Program-made: the position numbers and the translations under genes | Notes under the pieces: model-generated | Told to the model about the DNA's origin: nothing | Databases searched by the model: none | What the model saw: only the letters and a program-made list of their open reading frames with translations | Assembly (NCBI RefSeq): GCF_905475465.1 | Contig: NC_062238.1 | Coordinates: forward strand, 7,792,501-7,856,500 | Direction of reading: 5' to 3' | From: Pieris napi | Taxonomy: Eukaryota; Arthropoda; Insecta; Lepidoptera; Pieridae | Length of the DNA: 64,000 nt | Shown here: positions 24,623 to 37,700 of the stretch, one piece after another | Layout of the letters: every line of letters starts with the position of its first letter | Numbering within the stretch: position 1 is the stretch's first letter

Positions 24623-27600
24623 AAGCTTTCTTTTACGCAGGCATCAACCTCAGTACACAAATAAATATTTTTATGTAGGAAGTAATTGCAGCAGGAAATG
24701 TTGAGACGATAAACATAAAAACAATTTGTACATATTTATCAAAAGGGACAGGTGCGTGAGAAAGCAGTATGCGTGAAATTAGTGTAAATCCACCGCGGTG
24801 TGGTCTGTTGACGAAAAAATACGATTACCAAAGCATCAACCCTCACGATTCGGCACGGTGACCTCCCTTCATTTGTCCCTCACGGCCTTCCGTGATATAC
24901 AACCTTTTTGTTCAATTCAAATCATCGCTCCCTGATGACTTCAAAAGGATTTCGCATGAACTTCGCTCACATAATTTTTACTTGTTTTTATACAATTTCT
25001 TATTTCCACGAGTTTAATATAAATTTTCGCAATTTAATATAAATTTAACCATCGCATTATTGTAAAATTGTAGAATTTTAGAATTGCGATAATTGCGTTG
25101 TAATACTATACTTGATATTAGAAAAAGCCTGTGATAAATTTGGTTTCATAAGGGATAAGATTGTTGTAGATGTATTTTTGGATATTTAAATAAAACTACA
25201 CTCCTTTAGCATTATTTATAGATGCATACGTTATATACTCACTCGTCTATTAATATAGTAAAGTCTAGCGTTAAGGTATGACAAATCATCTTGTAAAAAG
25301 TCCAGTACAAAATTAAGTTTCACCATTTAACCTTAAGTATCAATTGTATTTTCCTTTTTCGTTAAGTGCCAATTATTATTTAACATACATAAGCGCAATT
25401 AAGTTCCTAAATTAATTAAAAAGAAAACAGTTTTGACGTTAATAACAGATTCGATAAAGCTTTTAGTCTGAAACTGTTTTCCAAAACGCTTTAATATATT
25501 AAAAAGTGCGGTAAAACGTTTTGAGTCCGAGATGAAATCACACCATCAATAACTGATCGAATTGGGCGGCTATCTACGAGCGGGCGCCAAGATCGCAACG
25601 ATAGAACAGTAATTGTCAATAAAATCTCAATTTAGATGGCACCGATACGGGGTGAGTTACGGACGGACAATCAGACAGAACACGAAAACCTACTCGACGA
25701 AGGAATGTGCCCTGCGACAGGACCTGCTAACGAATTAGGTACTTCAAATTGGGCGTTACATCAATTTTATTTTATAATTTATTTACCATTTTTAAAGATA
25801 AGACTGATGCCGCGTCCAGCTCGGATACAGGTAAATGATCAGATTATTTTTACACCAGACTTTCGTCGCGTGCATAATGATGGCTTACAAGAGAAACGCC
25901 TATAGGAATACCTATTAACCCGATTCTTCGCGGACCCAAAAATAGGTTACATACTATGGCCAATTTTAGCCATTCCTGTTACTTTATTAGTAATTTTCTA
26001 AGACCAGAGTGATCAACTACTATACTATATTTATATGCTTTCTTCTCTATCTTAAACACTCATTTGCATATATAATCTAAGGGTGTAGCCCTAGCGTAAA
26101 AGATAAGCGCAAGGGTGTTTAAAAATAAATTTGTCGAAAGTGATAAATGATGAATATAACTTTTATTATATCAAATTAAATTAACGATCCGAGCCGAACG
26201 TCTACCTTTTCTCACATTAGAGTTATCTTATCTGAAATGATTGCTTCCATTACCTTAGAGACCAGACACGTTGTTTTGTTAGCGAGGGAAGATAGAGAGA
26301 TTAATGCGTAAAACTATTAATTTTGATTGAGGTGTGTTTTATTAAGTAATTGTTTTTGTTCCGTATGTAGATTTGTGTGCACCGTAAAATCCATTTTAAA
26401 ACGGCAATTTGAATGCTTATTTACTTATAGTTTTAATTGGAGTTTTTATATATTTTTAAGTATAGGTAAGTGACACTTAATACCAAGTTCATTGCTTATA
26501 ATTAATTGTATTATAACAATTAGTGACATGATTTTGATAAATATTTACATTTCGATTTTACGCAGACATCATTCGAAAGGATTTAAAAAAATGAATAGTA
26601 AATTACTAATAAGTAAACACGAAAGGCAACAAATGTTGCAATTAGTCAAAATTATATAAAATGTTATACATAATATTATGATTATTCATTGTGTATCGTG
26701 GGGTTCCCACAGCGAGCTTTAATACATTTTCCGTGTACCAGTTAGCGCCCCATAAATTGATTAAGGGACTGCGGCGTCTCACAAGAGTTTTTTGTGACAG
26801 GAACGCTTCTTATACCTACATATTTGAAATATCCATACATACATTAAATGTTTTAAAACTTATTTGGTAATTATGTTAACGTTTAAACATTTCATAAAGA
26901 ACTTATCCTTTATTACCGCCAGTTTCACGGAGTTTGTAGGTATAAACTTATTTTACAGCTTCTTAATCAAAAGTAATTTAAGAGGAATCCCTTCCTCTTA
27001 AATTGAGTTTGAGTCGCAAAGCTAAGGCGAGTCTAAAGTGTAGATGAGACGTAGGATGGTATGAATAATACACTAAAAATATGGTTACAGATAAGAGATC
27101 TTTGTTAATAATGCGAGTAATATAATTATTGTCGTTGCAAATCCGCTTCAACTCAAATTGTGTGAACTTCCTGCCAGGAAATTACTTTCCTTTCAAACAG
27201 ACAATTTCCCTAAAAGCTTCGCCATTCATTTTTAATTATAACTCATTCATCAAATGACTGCAATGGTAAGAACAATTACTGGTGTTTAATTGAAGAGGGA
27301 AACGTAACAATTTAAAATGGCTAAAATATAAATATTTAAGTATTGCTAGTATAACACAAGGCGCAGATCAATACGCTATATATAAAAATTGCATTTTGTT
27401 TTCAATTTATATTCATAAGTTGACGTATCATACAATAATATGGATATGATGTCAGTAATTTGGTAAGGAGTTAAAACGTACAAAAAAACATGGGTGACAA
27501 TATAAATAACAATTTGGCCCACCCCGATCGAATGTGGTTCGCCCGGATTAGCATAAGAATGCCGCATCACAGACGCCCACGAACCAACACTGTCCCCTTG

Positions 27601-28934
27601 ACTCGTTGAATTTAATTTTGATTTACGCGCATACACAATACGCGAAACATAGGCGATAAAGAGGGGCAGACGGACTTCTTACTTGTAAAGTCGCCAACTT
27701 CTATATTGTAGCCACTCTGGCCATACTGAATATTTATAATAATAATCTAGTGACCTGAATCCTGACAGCCTTCGAGGCCTAGTTGGTAACGCAAAGTATA
27801 GTAATAATATCTCTTAGGTTCGGTTCTCATAGATTATTGTTTTTTTTTGACGGCATTAAAGACTACGCATAAGAAATCATTGTTTATTATAGTTTAGAGA
27901 ATAAAACCTTATGAAGCCAACCATATAAAATTTGACTAATTAATTATAACAACTAAGATAAGCAACTCGGCATTTAGACATAAATACCTTTATTTATAAT
28001 AAATATATTTAATTTGGTATGTCTGATAACGATAATATTAAAAAGATACTTCAATTAGAGTGAATAAATCGCCTTACATTTTATGGGCAGCCGCAAAAAA
28101 TTAGCGCAAAAAATGGCCCCTTTGAAGCAATAACTTAATTTAAAAATGAGGTAATAATTCACGACACCGCTTTTGGTTGACGTAATTAACTGCTTCTTAA
28201 GATTCCTTATGCAAATTTTTGTTAGTCTTTTTAATATTTAAATTAATTAGGAGAGAACTTTGTGTTAAAACGATATTTATTGATTAAAAAGCTTAGTTTG
28301 ATAGGCGTCATAAACTAGTCTTTATTTATCATATGCCTAATTTTTGACATATAAACCTTGACTGCAATTAGTTAAATACAAATGAAGCACACATAAAAAT
28401 CGTGAACAACAAAACGCAAAAAACAGGGTGAGTGAGCTCAGCCTTAATACGTATTTAAGATAATATATTTAACCATATAAAAATAAATGTCCACCTAATA
28501 AATCGAATTGGACTTTATCGGGTTTCGAGGCGACAGACAGAAACGATAAGAATGTGGGTCCTCTCGGCTTTATTTAGAACTTTTTCGTTTAGTAATTGTC
28601 CTTAGATCCTTGGACGAGTTGTAACAAAGTTGTTTTTCCTTAGTATCTGTTTTGGACTTGGGTCGATATAGGTTTGCGACTGTTTGTAATCGGCGTTGCA
28701 TCTTAATTTAGTTGTCTTGTACTTTTCAGCGCCACGGCGATATAGGTATGTAGGACTAATATCAAAATACTTCAGATTCTAGTATTATTTTAATATAAAA
28801 TGTTATAGAAATGGAGTTTATATTACAGTTCTGATTTTTTGTAGTACAAGGAGAAAATATTGTGTTAATTTTCCGCTTTTATTTTATTTAAATAACAATA
28901 AATTTTCCATATACTTTTAATATTATTTTCGTGC
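24623..28934. other. Long non-coding stretch
   Basis: No exon or element recognised with confidence. It lies downstream of the visible rhomboid exons on their strand, so may be intron. GC-richer patches at 25560-25740 and 27515-27625 were checked for rhomboid membrane-domain motifs and gave none. Confidence 0.45.
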
Positions 28935-29156
28935 TATAAATAAATATCAAAGGAGTAACTAGTATATCAAAAGTAATCTCAAAAAAATTTAAGATTTTTT
29001 AAAGGTTGATACATACTTACCGATATTAATGGCATAGGTACCTTATATTATAAATAAATCTTAAAGGAGTAACTAGTATACCTATCAAGAGTAATCTAAA
29101 AAAAAAAAGATTCTTTTTAAGGTTGAATATTTACCGATATTAATGACATAACTTAT
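28935..29156. repeat. Tandem duplication, about 114-bp unit
   Basis: The unit starting TATAAATAAATATCAAAGG at 28935 is repeated from 29049 with modest divergence; both contain AGGAGTAACTAGTATA and TTACCGATATTAATG. It sits immediately past the fourth rhomboid exon, inside what should be intron. Confidence 0.8.
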
Positions 29157-29218
29157 TAGGTACGTAAATAATTGATAACGTTGTTAAACTAATGATTGTT
29201 TATACTTTATCCACTTAC

Positions 29219-31651
29219 CAAATTAACAAATTCTTGAAAAGTAATGGACGGGCTGCTCGAACTTTTTGCTTTATCCAACAGGATCTGAAAAAAAAATGTA
29301 ATTAGACGCGAAAATTTCCCGATATCCGAATGATTATTAAACAAATGATTTTATTTTTAATAACAAAAACACTCAGTATTTGATTGTTTACGATGATACT
29401 TTAATGAACAACGTATATTATGTAAAAAATCGATATTAATATGACCGTGAGATCACACTTTTACTGTTTAATTATGAATAAATCACTTCTGAATTTAACT
29501 TTCATTTTAGGCTTTCATGCCTTAGGTCATATGTAAAGTATTGTCCATAGACATCGAATTCCGTAATCACTTTTACAGCCAGTAGCATTTTTCTTAGCAC
29601 GCCTACCAATAAGTATTAGATTACAGTCAGGAACGTTTTTTCGTTTACCATATGTAACTAATAGGTAAGTTAACTGGAGGCAATGATTTCTTACTATAAA
29701 GCAGACTTACTTTAAGTAAGATTTATTATTTACCTCACGTTTGTGATGCGGCACCTGCGCTATAAAATCGGGATGTTGAAGGGTCTGAAGGAAATCTGGC
29801 CACGGGATCTCACCAAAACCCTCCGGATCGAACTGCATAAGAAAATAATAAACAAACCATTAGTATAAAATTCACACCTACGAGATTTGACACGGTCCCG
29901 TACAAAAACCAAATTGTGATTTCAAAGGCGCACCCGTGACGCCATAATCACCCGCTATTCCGAGAGTTTGTTATTATGTGTATTATTGTGATAATTTCAG
30001 TTCCAAAAAGGAGATGACAAAAAATATGAAGCGCCCCTATCTGCGCAGTGGCACATCTCAATGTCCTCTACGTGACGACACACCGTTTGATCTCCGGCGC
30101 TACCGACACACTTTTATCTAATAAAACTTTTTGTTTCTGCTTCTGTACATTTTAATCAAGTCAAAATAGGAATTTCTGGAAATTTGTTTCTTTGTCGTAA
30201 AAGTCAGTTTTTTGATGTATTCAAGGTACATGTGCAACGATTGTCAAGTAGCCGGGAGACAGGAAAAGCAAGATTGAAGTCTGTAGGAAAACCACGCCCG
30301 AATAAACGTGTGACAAAATTATTAATTATTAACAGCATCGTTAATTATATTTTCTAATACGAAAATTATTATTAAACGGTTGTAATAAATATACATTATA
30401 AATAATTCTATAATACATAATATATTATTATAAATTACTTAAATTTACGACATCGTTAGAATGTTATCGCAAACCCTATTAATAACCTATCCTATATATA
30501 ATAAGGGTGATACCGTATTATTTGTATGTTGCAAAGTTTCGCCAAAACATAGGTAATTGAAAAATAGATTTTATGTGGCCTGTTGCTCTAATTCAAAAGG
30601 AACCTCTAATTTTGGATATAAACGATTTTAATAACTTTATTACACCTCGATCGATTCCAATAAGAGCCTTTCTTATTATCACTTATGAAAATATCCGCCT
30701 AAAACGTAAGTCCAGTTCCATTTTGGTGCTAAATGTCTGTGTGTTTTAAACTTACCCGATCGAAAAGCAGCCGCCATTTCTGTAACAAGGAATAAATAAT
30801 AAAATGTAGAACGAATAAAACTTTACAATAAGTGTATGCGTCTTGTAGCTTGTTATTACGTTTGAATTATTTGTGTACAAAATATAAGTTTCAACGGCCG
30901 TCATAACTACTCTACTATGATGGACGGTAACGTAATCATACGTTAAGGACCTATCTGGTCGCCAAACTCCAAAAAAGTACAGTTTCTTTCCATTTTTCGC
31001 CATCGTTTCTTGAAGTAGGGCAAATGGAAAAAATATATGGTGGAGTTGAGTAGTTTATGTATCCCTTTTGAAAGACCGATACGCGATTTAAATAACTTCG
31101 CTCGATAGAAAAAAATCCAAACATAGCCAATTTTTGACACTTTGAATTCATTTTATGACGAAAATCTATATAGAACATGATTTTGAAATTTACACGATAT
31201 ATTTTATCGCAAGCCAAGTAATTCATTCAGAAAAAAATCAATTGATAAAATTACATTAATTTAATGTTTTACATAACTAATTATTATTACGGGCCGGCGC
31301 GCTCCAGCTCTCCACTGCGCACCGCAGTCCACCCCGAGACACTGACACAGCAATTCGTGCTGGGATAGGGCCTTAAAGGTCAAAACCACTTACATCGTGC
31401 ATCAACTCCCGTCGTATTTCAGCCTCATCGAGCTCGCTACCAAGGTCCGTGTGATCCGTGTCATAGAGGTGTTCGGCCGCCCGTGACAATGAACCAAGCG
31501 AATCCCGGGCGGAGGCCAGAGAGCCAGTAACTGTCGGGAGTACCCCAGCCTCAATGCCAGACTCCATTGAGGTATTCGCAGACAGGACAGTGGCGGCTGG
31601 GGGGGCGCAAACCTCGCCGCCACCGCAGCCACTGCCCACCCATATAGACAT
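29219..31651 (-). CDS. Rhomboid-related protease, EF-hand N-terminal part (gene incomplete)
   Basis: This looks like the 5' half of an EF-hand-bearing rhomboid (RHBDL3 / Drosophila rho-4 type). Rhomboids are intramembrane serine proteases. Minus-strand exons are 31394-31651, 30756-30779, 29734-29832 and 29219-29284: 86+8+33+22 codons, all joined in phase 0, with GT donors (GTAAGT twice, GTAAGT at the microexon, GTAAAT) and CAG acceptors. The start is the ATG at 31651 (MSIWVGSGCGG); the frame is open somewhat upstream. Exon 1 is Ser/Gly-rich then acidic; exons 2-4 read KWRLLFDR-FDPEGFGEIPW..VPHHKRE-ILLDKA..ITFQEFVNL, matching the EF-hand region of RHBDL3. The membrane segments with the GxSG and His residues were not found in the window, so the gene must continue leftward, possibly past the edge. 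Family assignment is from memory of sequence, not a search. Confidence 0.82.
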
Positions 31652-32193
31652 CTTAGAAACATTCACACCACATAATAGTTTACAAATTACCGCATCTCAA
31701 GCTTGGACAGATTAAATTGGTCAATTTAAATTTGGAATGGGAAACTAAGGCACGTGATTGACTTCTGGCACCTGAAAAGAAAAATATTTGGTTTGATAGA
31801 TTCCTAGAAGGTAGTTTAGCTACTTGAAAAATCATTTTTTTTAAATACTACAAGTGAAGCTTTTGGATATGTTACTAAATATATAATTAACATAATAATC
31901 ACAATGATTGTTTCATCGAAAACGCACCTCCAGATTATACGTACATACGTATTAACAAGTAAACTACGGCGGTCAATAGTTTTGAGGCTAACGTCTTTGA
32001 CATGTGGTGTACTTAGTATGAAAAAAGTATTAATCCTTGTAATTTTATTAAATCTTTTAATCAGTGTCTGCCTTCGTCTGCGTATAAAGATAAAACGTCT
32101 TATAACTCATGTTCAGTCTAATGTTAGTTTACAAACGTATGTAATTTATGGGAATAATTGGACTGACCATAAATATTACTGAATATAGTCATA
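31652..32193. other. Upstream region of the rhomboid gene
   Basis: Expected to hold the 5' UTR and promoter. No clear TATA box or initiator could be assigned. A 92-aa plus-strand frame at 31904-32182 has no recognisable similarity. Confidence 0.4.
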
Positions 32194-32743
32194 CTAGCTG
32201 ACCTGGCTAACTTCGTTCCGCCCTACAACCTTATAATATCGTTGTTACTTTAATTTAACTTATTTTAGGATTTCATTAATGTTAAGTGTTACATTAATAC
32301 AACTTTTTTGCAAATACAGAAATGTTTTATTGCTTGCCATTGCGAAAGAAGAATGGCAGTTTTACACATTAGGCATCTTCTCTCTAGCGTCAATATGGCG
32401 ATACTGCATGTTAAGCACTTTCTAATATCCAACATCTTTTGATCAGGATCAAAGCATGGTTATGCATCTCCTCATTCACCTCAAGATCGGAATTTCTTGA
32501 ACTGACAGGAATTCGACGTAAAATGATGCGTAGTTTTGTCAACAGATGGCACCATATGGTTTTTGCATTCGTAAAATTAATTAATTTGTTTATTGTTATT
32601 CGATAACTTATCCGATATTTTATTGCTTATTGTGCTATTCGGGACGGAAACAAATCCAACAAATCAAAAACCATGGCAATCGGTCCAACCGTTCTCGAGT
32701 TATAAGTGTTGTAACAAACACGACTTTCTTTTATATATATAGA
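32194..32743 (-). mobile_element. Non-autonomous Helitron, minus strand
   Basis: On the minus strand it begins A|TCTATATATATAAAAG and ends GGTCAGCTAG|T: TC at the 5' end, CTAG (CTRR) at the 3' end, inserted between A and T, as Helitrons require. It contains the block TTATAACTCGAGAACGGTTG. 550 bp without Rep/helicase coding. Confidence 0.78.
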
Positions 32744-34792
32744 TTATACTAATATAGTACAAACACTTTTCATTTATTAAAACAAGGGGTAAAATTCTTG
32801 TAAAAAGATATTGCATTACGTTTTACGGTATTTACTTGAATTTTTAAAATGTTATATCTTCTAACGTGAAATCCAAAGAGTAATTATAAAATTAAAAAAA
32901 CAACGACTTAGTGTTTCTGATTAGAAGGTTGTAGGTGATTAGCTAATTATGAGCGGTGCGGAATACAATTGTAATCTTATTAACGTTATCACTATTCCTT
33001 GTAGGGTGTATTGGTACAAAAGGGCTTCAACCCTCAGCCCGTTGCCATAGCAACGTCGCAGTTTCATTCACATCCGCTGACATGCACTTTAACACGTGCG
33101 GTTATCGAAAATCGAAAATCCCTATTATGTTATCAATATAATCTAAAAAAGTAAGCATTTTTTTAGTACTATACAACGACCTCTAAATAGATTGAAACTA
33201 ATATGCAAACTGAGACGTTGATTGCAGGTTCACAGATGATTGACCATTTTAATTCAAATTAGCCAAGGTGACCTAAATAATCATTCCGTGTAGGATGCAT
33301 AAAATATTACCTGGAAACTAGTGTTCGGGCAAAATAGGGCAATTTAGATTGTCGTATATTGTTTACATTTATAAAGCATGCATACAACCTCAAAATTATG
33401 GTTCAAAATCACCACTCACCGTTCTTATATTACATCACTATCATAAGGGACGATTTACACGATATTTCATTTCTTTTAATAGGCAACACGACATTTCGTG
33501 TCAAGAACTCATTAATTGTAGCTGAACATGCAGCATACGTCAAAACACTGTACCAGTGAAAGTACAAGGATAGCGTCCAGAATCTGGCGCATGCGTTGTC
33601 TTAGCAACGAAGGGTGCATATGAAATAGTGCAATACCCATGAGTTTGATAGAATATAGGAATTCTACTGGTAATGAACTTGTTATCTTAGAAAATTTCAT
33701 TGACAGTTATGCAGTATTATGGTCGCTTGAGAGAGTTAATAAAACTGTTAAATACATAATTTTGAAGCTCGATCCGATTTTAATAAAATAAGAGTACAAA
33801 AGAAAGCCATTCCTATTATTTATTGTTCCTCTTAATTTTCCTAAGGTTATATTTTTTGAATAAGATAAAATTGGATTATATACTTTACATTTACTTAAAG
33901 GCGCCTTAAATTATTATAATAGCAAAGTTGAATGACGTAATAATTGCATTTAAGTCATATTTTCAATTACCATTTCAAAATTTCACATTTGATTTTTATA
34001 TTATGTTATAAGGTCTACTCAAGTACATCATATTTATAAAAATATAGTCTTTGCTTACACCTATCATAGAGCGTTTAATGTAAGAAAACTTCCCATATTA
34101 TTATTCTAAAGTTAATGCAACAAGTCAAAGTTAAACATTTAATGAATAAAACCGCAATAAACACGTTTATGTGTTTCTAATGTAAATTGACCGATTTTGA
34201 TATTTTTTACAGAACCTATAAGAAAAGCTGTTTTATATCAGTATTCAGTATCCGTTTAATAGTGATAGCGATTGCGATCTCAACTTTAATATTAATATTT
34301 CAGTATTTGTACCGGGCGATCCCAAGGTTGCGACATCAGCGCTTCAGATATTGAGAGAACTACATCATAATTTCATATTAAAACATCGGGATTGTTATCG
34401 CTACCGCTACTGGAAGTTAAGGGCGCAGGCCCTAGGGCTATCATGGACCCTAGATACGCAAAATTTCGCAGGAACATTAATGTTTGCACATAAAGATGAA
34501 TAATGATTTCAAAAATGGATATGGCCAATGTCCCAAAATAATGGTTCTCTCATCTAGATCTTTTACAATAACTAAAAATAATAACACAAAAGTAACAAGA
34601 AATCGCACAACGACTGTCATCCTCCGTCAAAGTCAAAAAAGTAAACTGCCAAGTCTGCATTTGACATACCTACTAGGATTTCAATTTAATTTGTCAAAAC
34701 TCAAGTCCGAAATCATAATAATAATAAATAATAATATGCACTCAGTATTTTATTATGCGAAATAACTTAATTTCCTATAAAACATAAATATT
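32744..34792. other. Intergenic region upstream of SPATA20
   Basis: Mostly AT-rich. It holds two X-box-like sites (33041 and 33595, listed separately). Open frames of 60-93 aa here are not recognisable. Confidence 0.45.
33041..33054. promoter_or_regulatory. RFX X-box palindrome
   Basis: GTTGCCATAGCAAC fits the X-box consensus bound by RFX factors. A second, imperfect site GTTGTCTTAGCAAC is at 33595-33608. The nearest downstream start codon I accept is SPATA20 at 34793, about 1.7 kb away, so a link is only possible. Confidence 0.5.
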
Positions 34793-37700
34793 ATGCCTTA
34801 TAATCGCGCTACCTCGTTGTTGCGACGGTTATCTTTAAATGATAGTAAGCTGAAGAATTTTGGTACTACGCATAATAATAAAGAAATATTTTTACCAAAT
34901 CACATCTGTAATCAAAGGGATTTCTGCTGGACTATAAGGTACGTAGTAATGGTAGATATAACTTTCATTATTTAATTAATATTAGTATATGATTGAGATA
35001 ATCTCCTTTTAAAATAAATTAATAAAACTCTTTACCCATTACTGTCAAATAGCAATAAAAGTTAAAAAAAACCTTTATTGGTTGAATTATAAAGCGTCTT
35101 TAATATTATGGTCTGTTTGAATTTGTCAGTAATGACATTTTTTGTATGAGACAAAATTTTGCAGTGATTAGCTTAAAACAATGTGTATTGATTTATTTAA
35201 TTCTAATATTTTTCTACTTTAGGATATCAACATTGTTCAATAATAATTTAAACCCACCAAACAATTTAAGAGGACTTTGTGATAATATTATTAAAATGTC
35301 AGCTCCAACTGCGGAACTAAACCTTCCAGATAAGCCAAAATTCACAAATAAACTAGGAAATGAAAAATCTCCATACTTATTACAGCATGCTAATAACCCT
35401 GTAAATTGGTATCCTTGGTGCCAAGAAGCTCTTGATAAAGCAAAACAACAAAATAAGCTTATTTTTCTCTCTGTTGGCTACTCTACATGTCATTGGTGCC
35501 ATGTGATGGAAAAAGAGTCTTTTGAAAATGAAGATATAGCTAAAATAATGAATGATAATTTCATAAATATTAAGCTTGATCGTGAAGAAAGGCCAGATCT
35601 TGATCGTCTTTACATGCTTTTTGTTATGGCCACAACAGGCTCAGGGGGTTGGCCTATGAGTGTTTTTTTGACACCAGAACTTAAACCAATTAAAGGCGGC
35701 ACTTATTATCCACCTGAAGATCGCTTTGGTTATCCAGGTTTTAAAACACTCTTACGTATAATGGCAAATAAATGGAGGCAAAACAGTAAAATGTTAATGG
35801 ACATGGGTGATAGTGTAATAGAACACATAAAGAATGCAACAAAACTAGATATTAATACTTCCCTACCTGGTGAAGCAACATGGATGAGGTGTGTAGAGAA
35901 ATATATTTCTATGTATGAGCCTGAGTTTGGTGGATTTGGCACAGCACCAAAATTTCCCCATGTACCAGCATTCAACTTTCTCTTTCATTATTATGCTAGA
36001 GACAAATATGACCCAAAAGGTAAAGAGTGCTTAAATATGTGCCTTCACACTTTAACTAAAATGGCTAAAGGTGGTATTCATGATCATATTTCTAGTGGAT
36101 TTTCAAGATATTCTACTGATAACCACTGGCAAGTGCCTCATTTTGAGAAAATGTTGTATGATCAAGCTCAATTAGCTGTTGCATATACTGATGCCTATCT
36201 TGCCACAAAAGATGAGTTCTTTGCAGATGTTGTTCGTGATATCATTAAGTATGTCAACACCGATCTAAGGCATGAGCATGGTGGTTATTACAGTGCTGAA
36301 GATGCAGACTCTTACCCATCCTTTGGTGCACAACATAAAGATGAAGGAGCTTTCTATGTCTGGGAGTACGATGAACTAAAAAATCTACTCTCGGACAAAT
36401 TAATTGCAGATAATTCATATTTGGACATATTTTGTCATTACTACAACGTGGAAGAGGATGGAAATGTTTCTCCAGATGTAGGGAACAAAGGAGAGTTTGA
36501 TAATAAAAATGTTCTTATTGTATATGGAGGTGAGGAAGACACAATGGAAAAATTTGGCTTGACGAAAGTGCAATTTAGGAATGTTATATCAACTTGTCGA
36601 GAAATACTCTATGAAGTCCAACAGAAAAGACCAAGACCTCATTTGGATACTAAATTAATATGTTCTTGGAATGGGTTAATGATATCTGGGTTGGCAAGAG
36701 CTGGTCAGGGCTTAGAAGATAAGAGTTATGTGGATGATGCTATAAAAACTGCAAATTTTATTAAACAGAACTTTTATTGCATGGAAAGCAAAAGTCTATT
36801 ACATTCTTGTTATAAAGAAGAAGATGGAAGCATCACTTGTGGGTAAGTTACAGACTGAATTATACCAATTATTTAATTTATAAATGTAAAATAGTATAAA
36901 ATGTCTACAAACCTCCTTTGTAGATATACTTTATGTTTTTCTTTATATTTTATTAGTATAGCAAAATCAGCTAGAGAAAAAATTATCTTAATAAGACAAT
37001 CTCTGAACTCTTAGATGCATTTTTTTATATCATTTACTCAATTATTTGAGTGAAAGCATTCTTATCAGAATAAAAGGTGTTTAATAGAAACTATTTTAAT
37101 AATAAAATAGTTGAATTGAATGAAGACATGCTTTAAATAATAATATTGATATTGTGATAATTAAACCAGTTTATTCAGTAATTTTTTTTTGTTGTTTTTA
37201 TATATTTTAGAGAAGTGCCAATAAAAGGATTTTTGGACGATTATGCGTTCCTTATCCGCGGTTTGCTTGATTTATATGAAGCATCTCTCGATATGGAATG
37301 GCTGAAGTGGGCAAGGGATTTGCAGCAGAAACAAAACGATTTATTCTGGGACTCCGATGTTGGTGGATACTACACATGCTCCGATGAAGATGATAGTGTT
37401 ATAATAAGATTAAAAGAAGGTATTTGTAACACAAATTTAAAGACGAGAGTCATATGCATATGTAACAAATGTCATGTCATATAACGCCAATTAATGCTCT
37501 TAGGTACATAAACGATTGAAAACATTTGGTTCATTGATCAATAATTGTTCCTTGCTTAAATCAATCAAGAGGCTAAGACCTTGCAGTACACCTGGATGAA
37601 TGCTTTATTTAGAACTGCCAATTACTATAGTTAATTTTGATTCGACTTCAAAACCAGGTTATCAGTTTGACCTATGCATGTGATATTGTTGGAATATTTT

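Noticed and set aside
25636..25905. 89-aa plus-strand frame with an internal CGG|GTGAGT
   Set aside because: No recognisable protein and no partner exon.
27376..27636. 86-aa minus-strand frame considered as a rhomboid transmembrane exon
   Set aside because: It contains hydrophobic residues but none of the rhomboid motifs and no convincing splice sites.
31291..31359. 69-nt open, phase-0 segment with AG and GTAATA edges in the first rhomboid intron
   Set aside because: It would lie only 34 nt from the exon 1 donor, too close for a normal intron, and its Cys/Arg/Gly-rich translation fits no rhomboid region.
35146..35222. Start codon of the longest SPATA20 frame (hydrophobic N-terminus)
   Set aside because: The hydrophobic stretch is a translated polypyrimidine tract ending in a splice acceptor; the upstream exon joins in phase.
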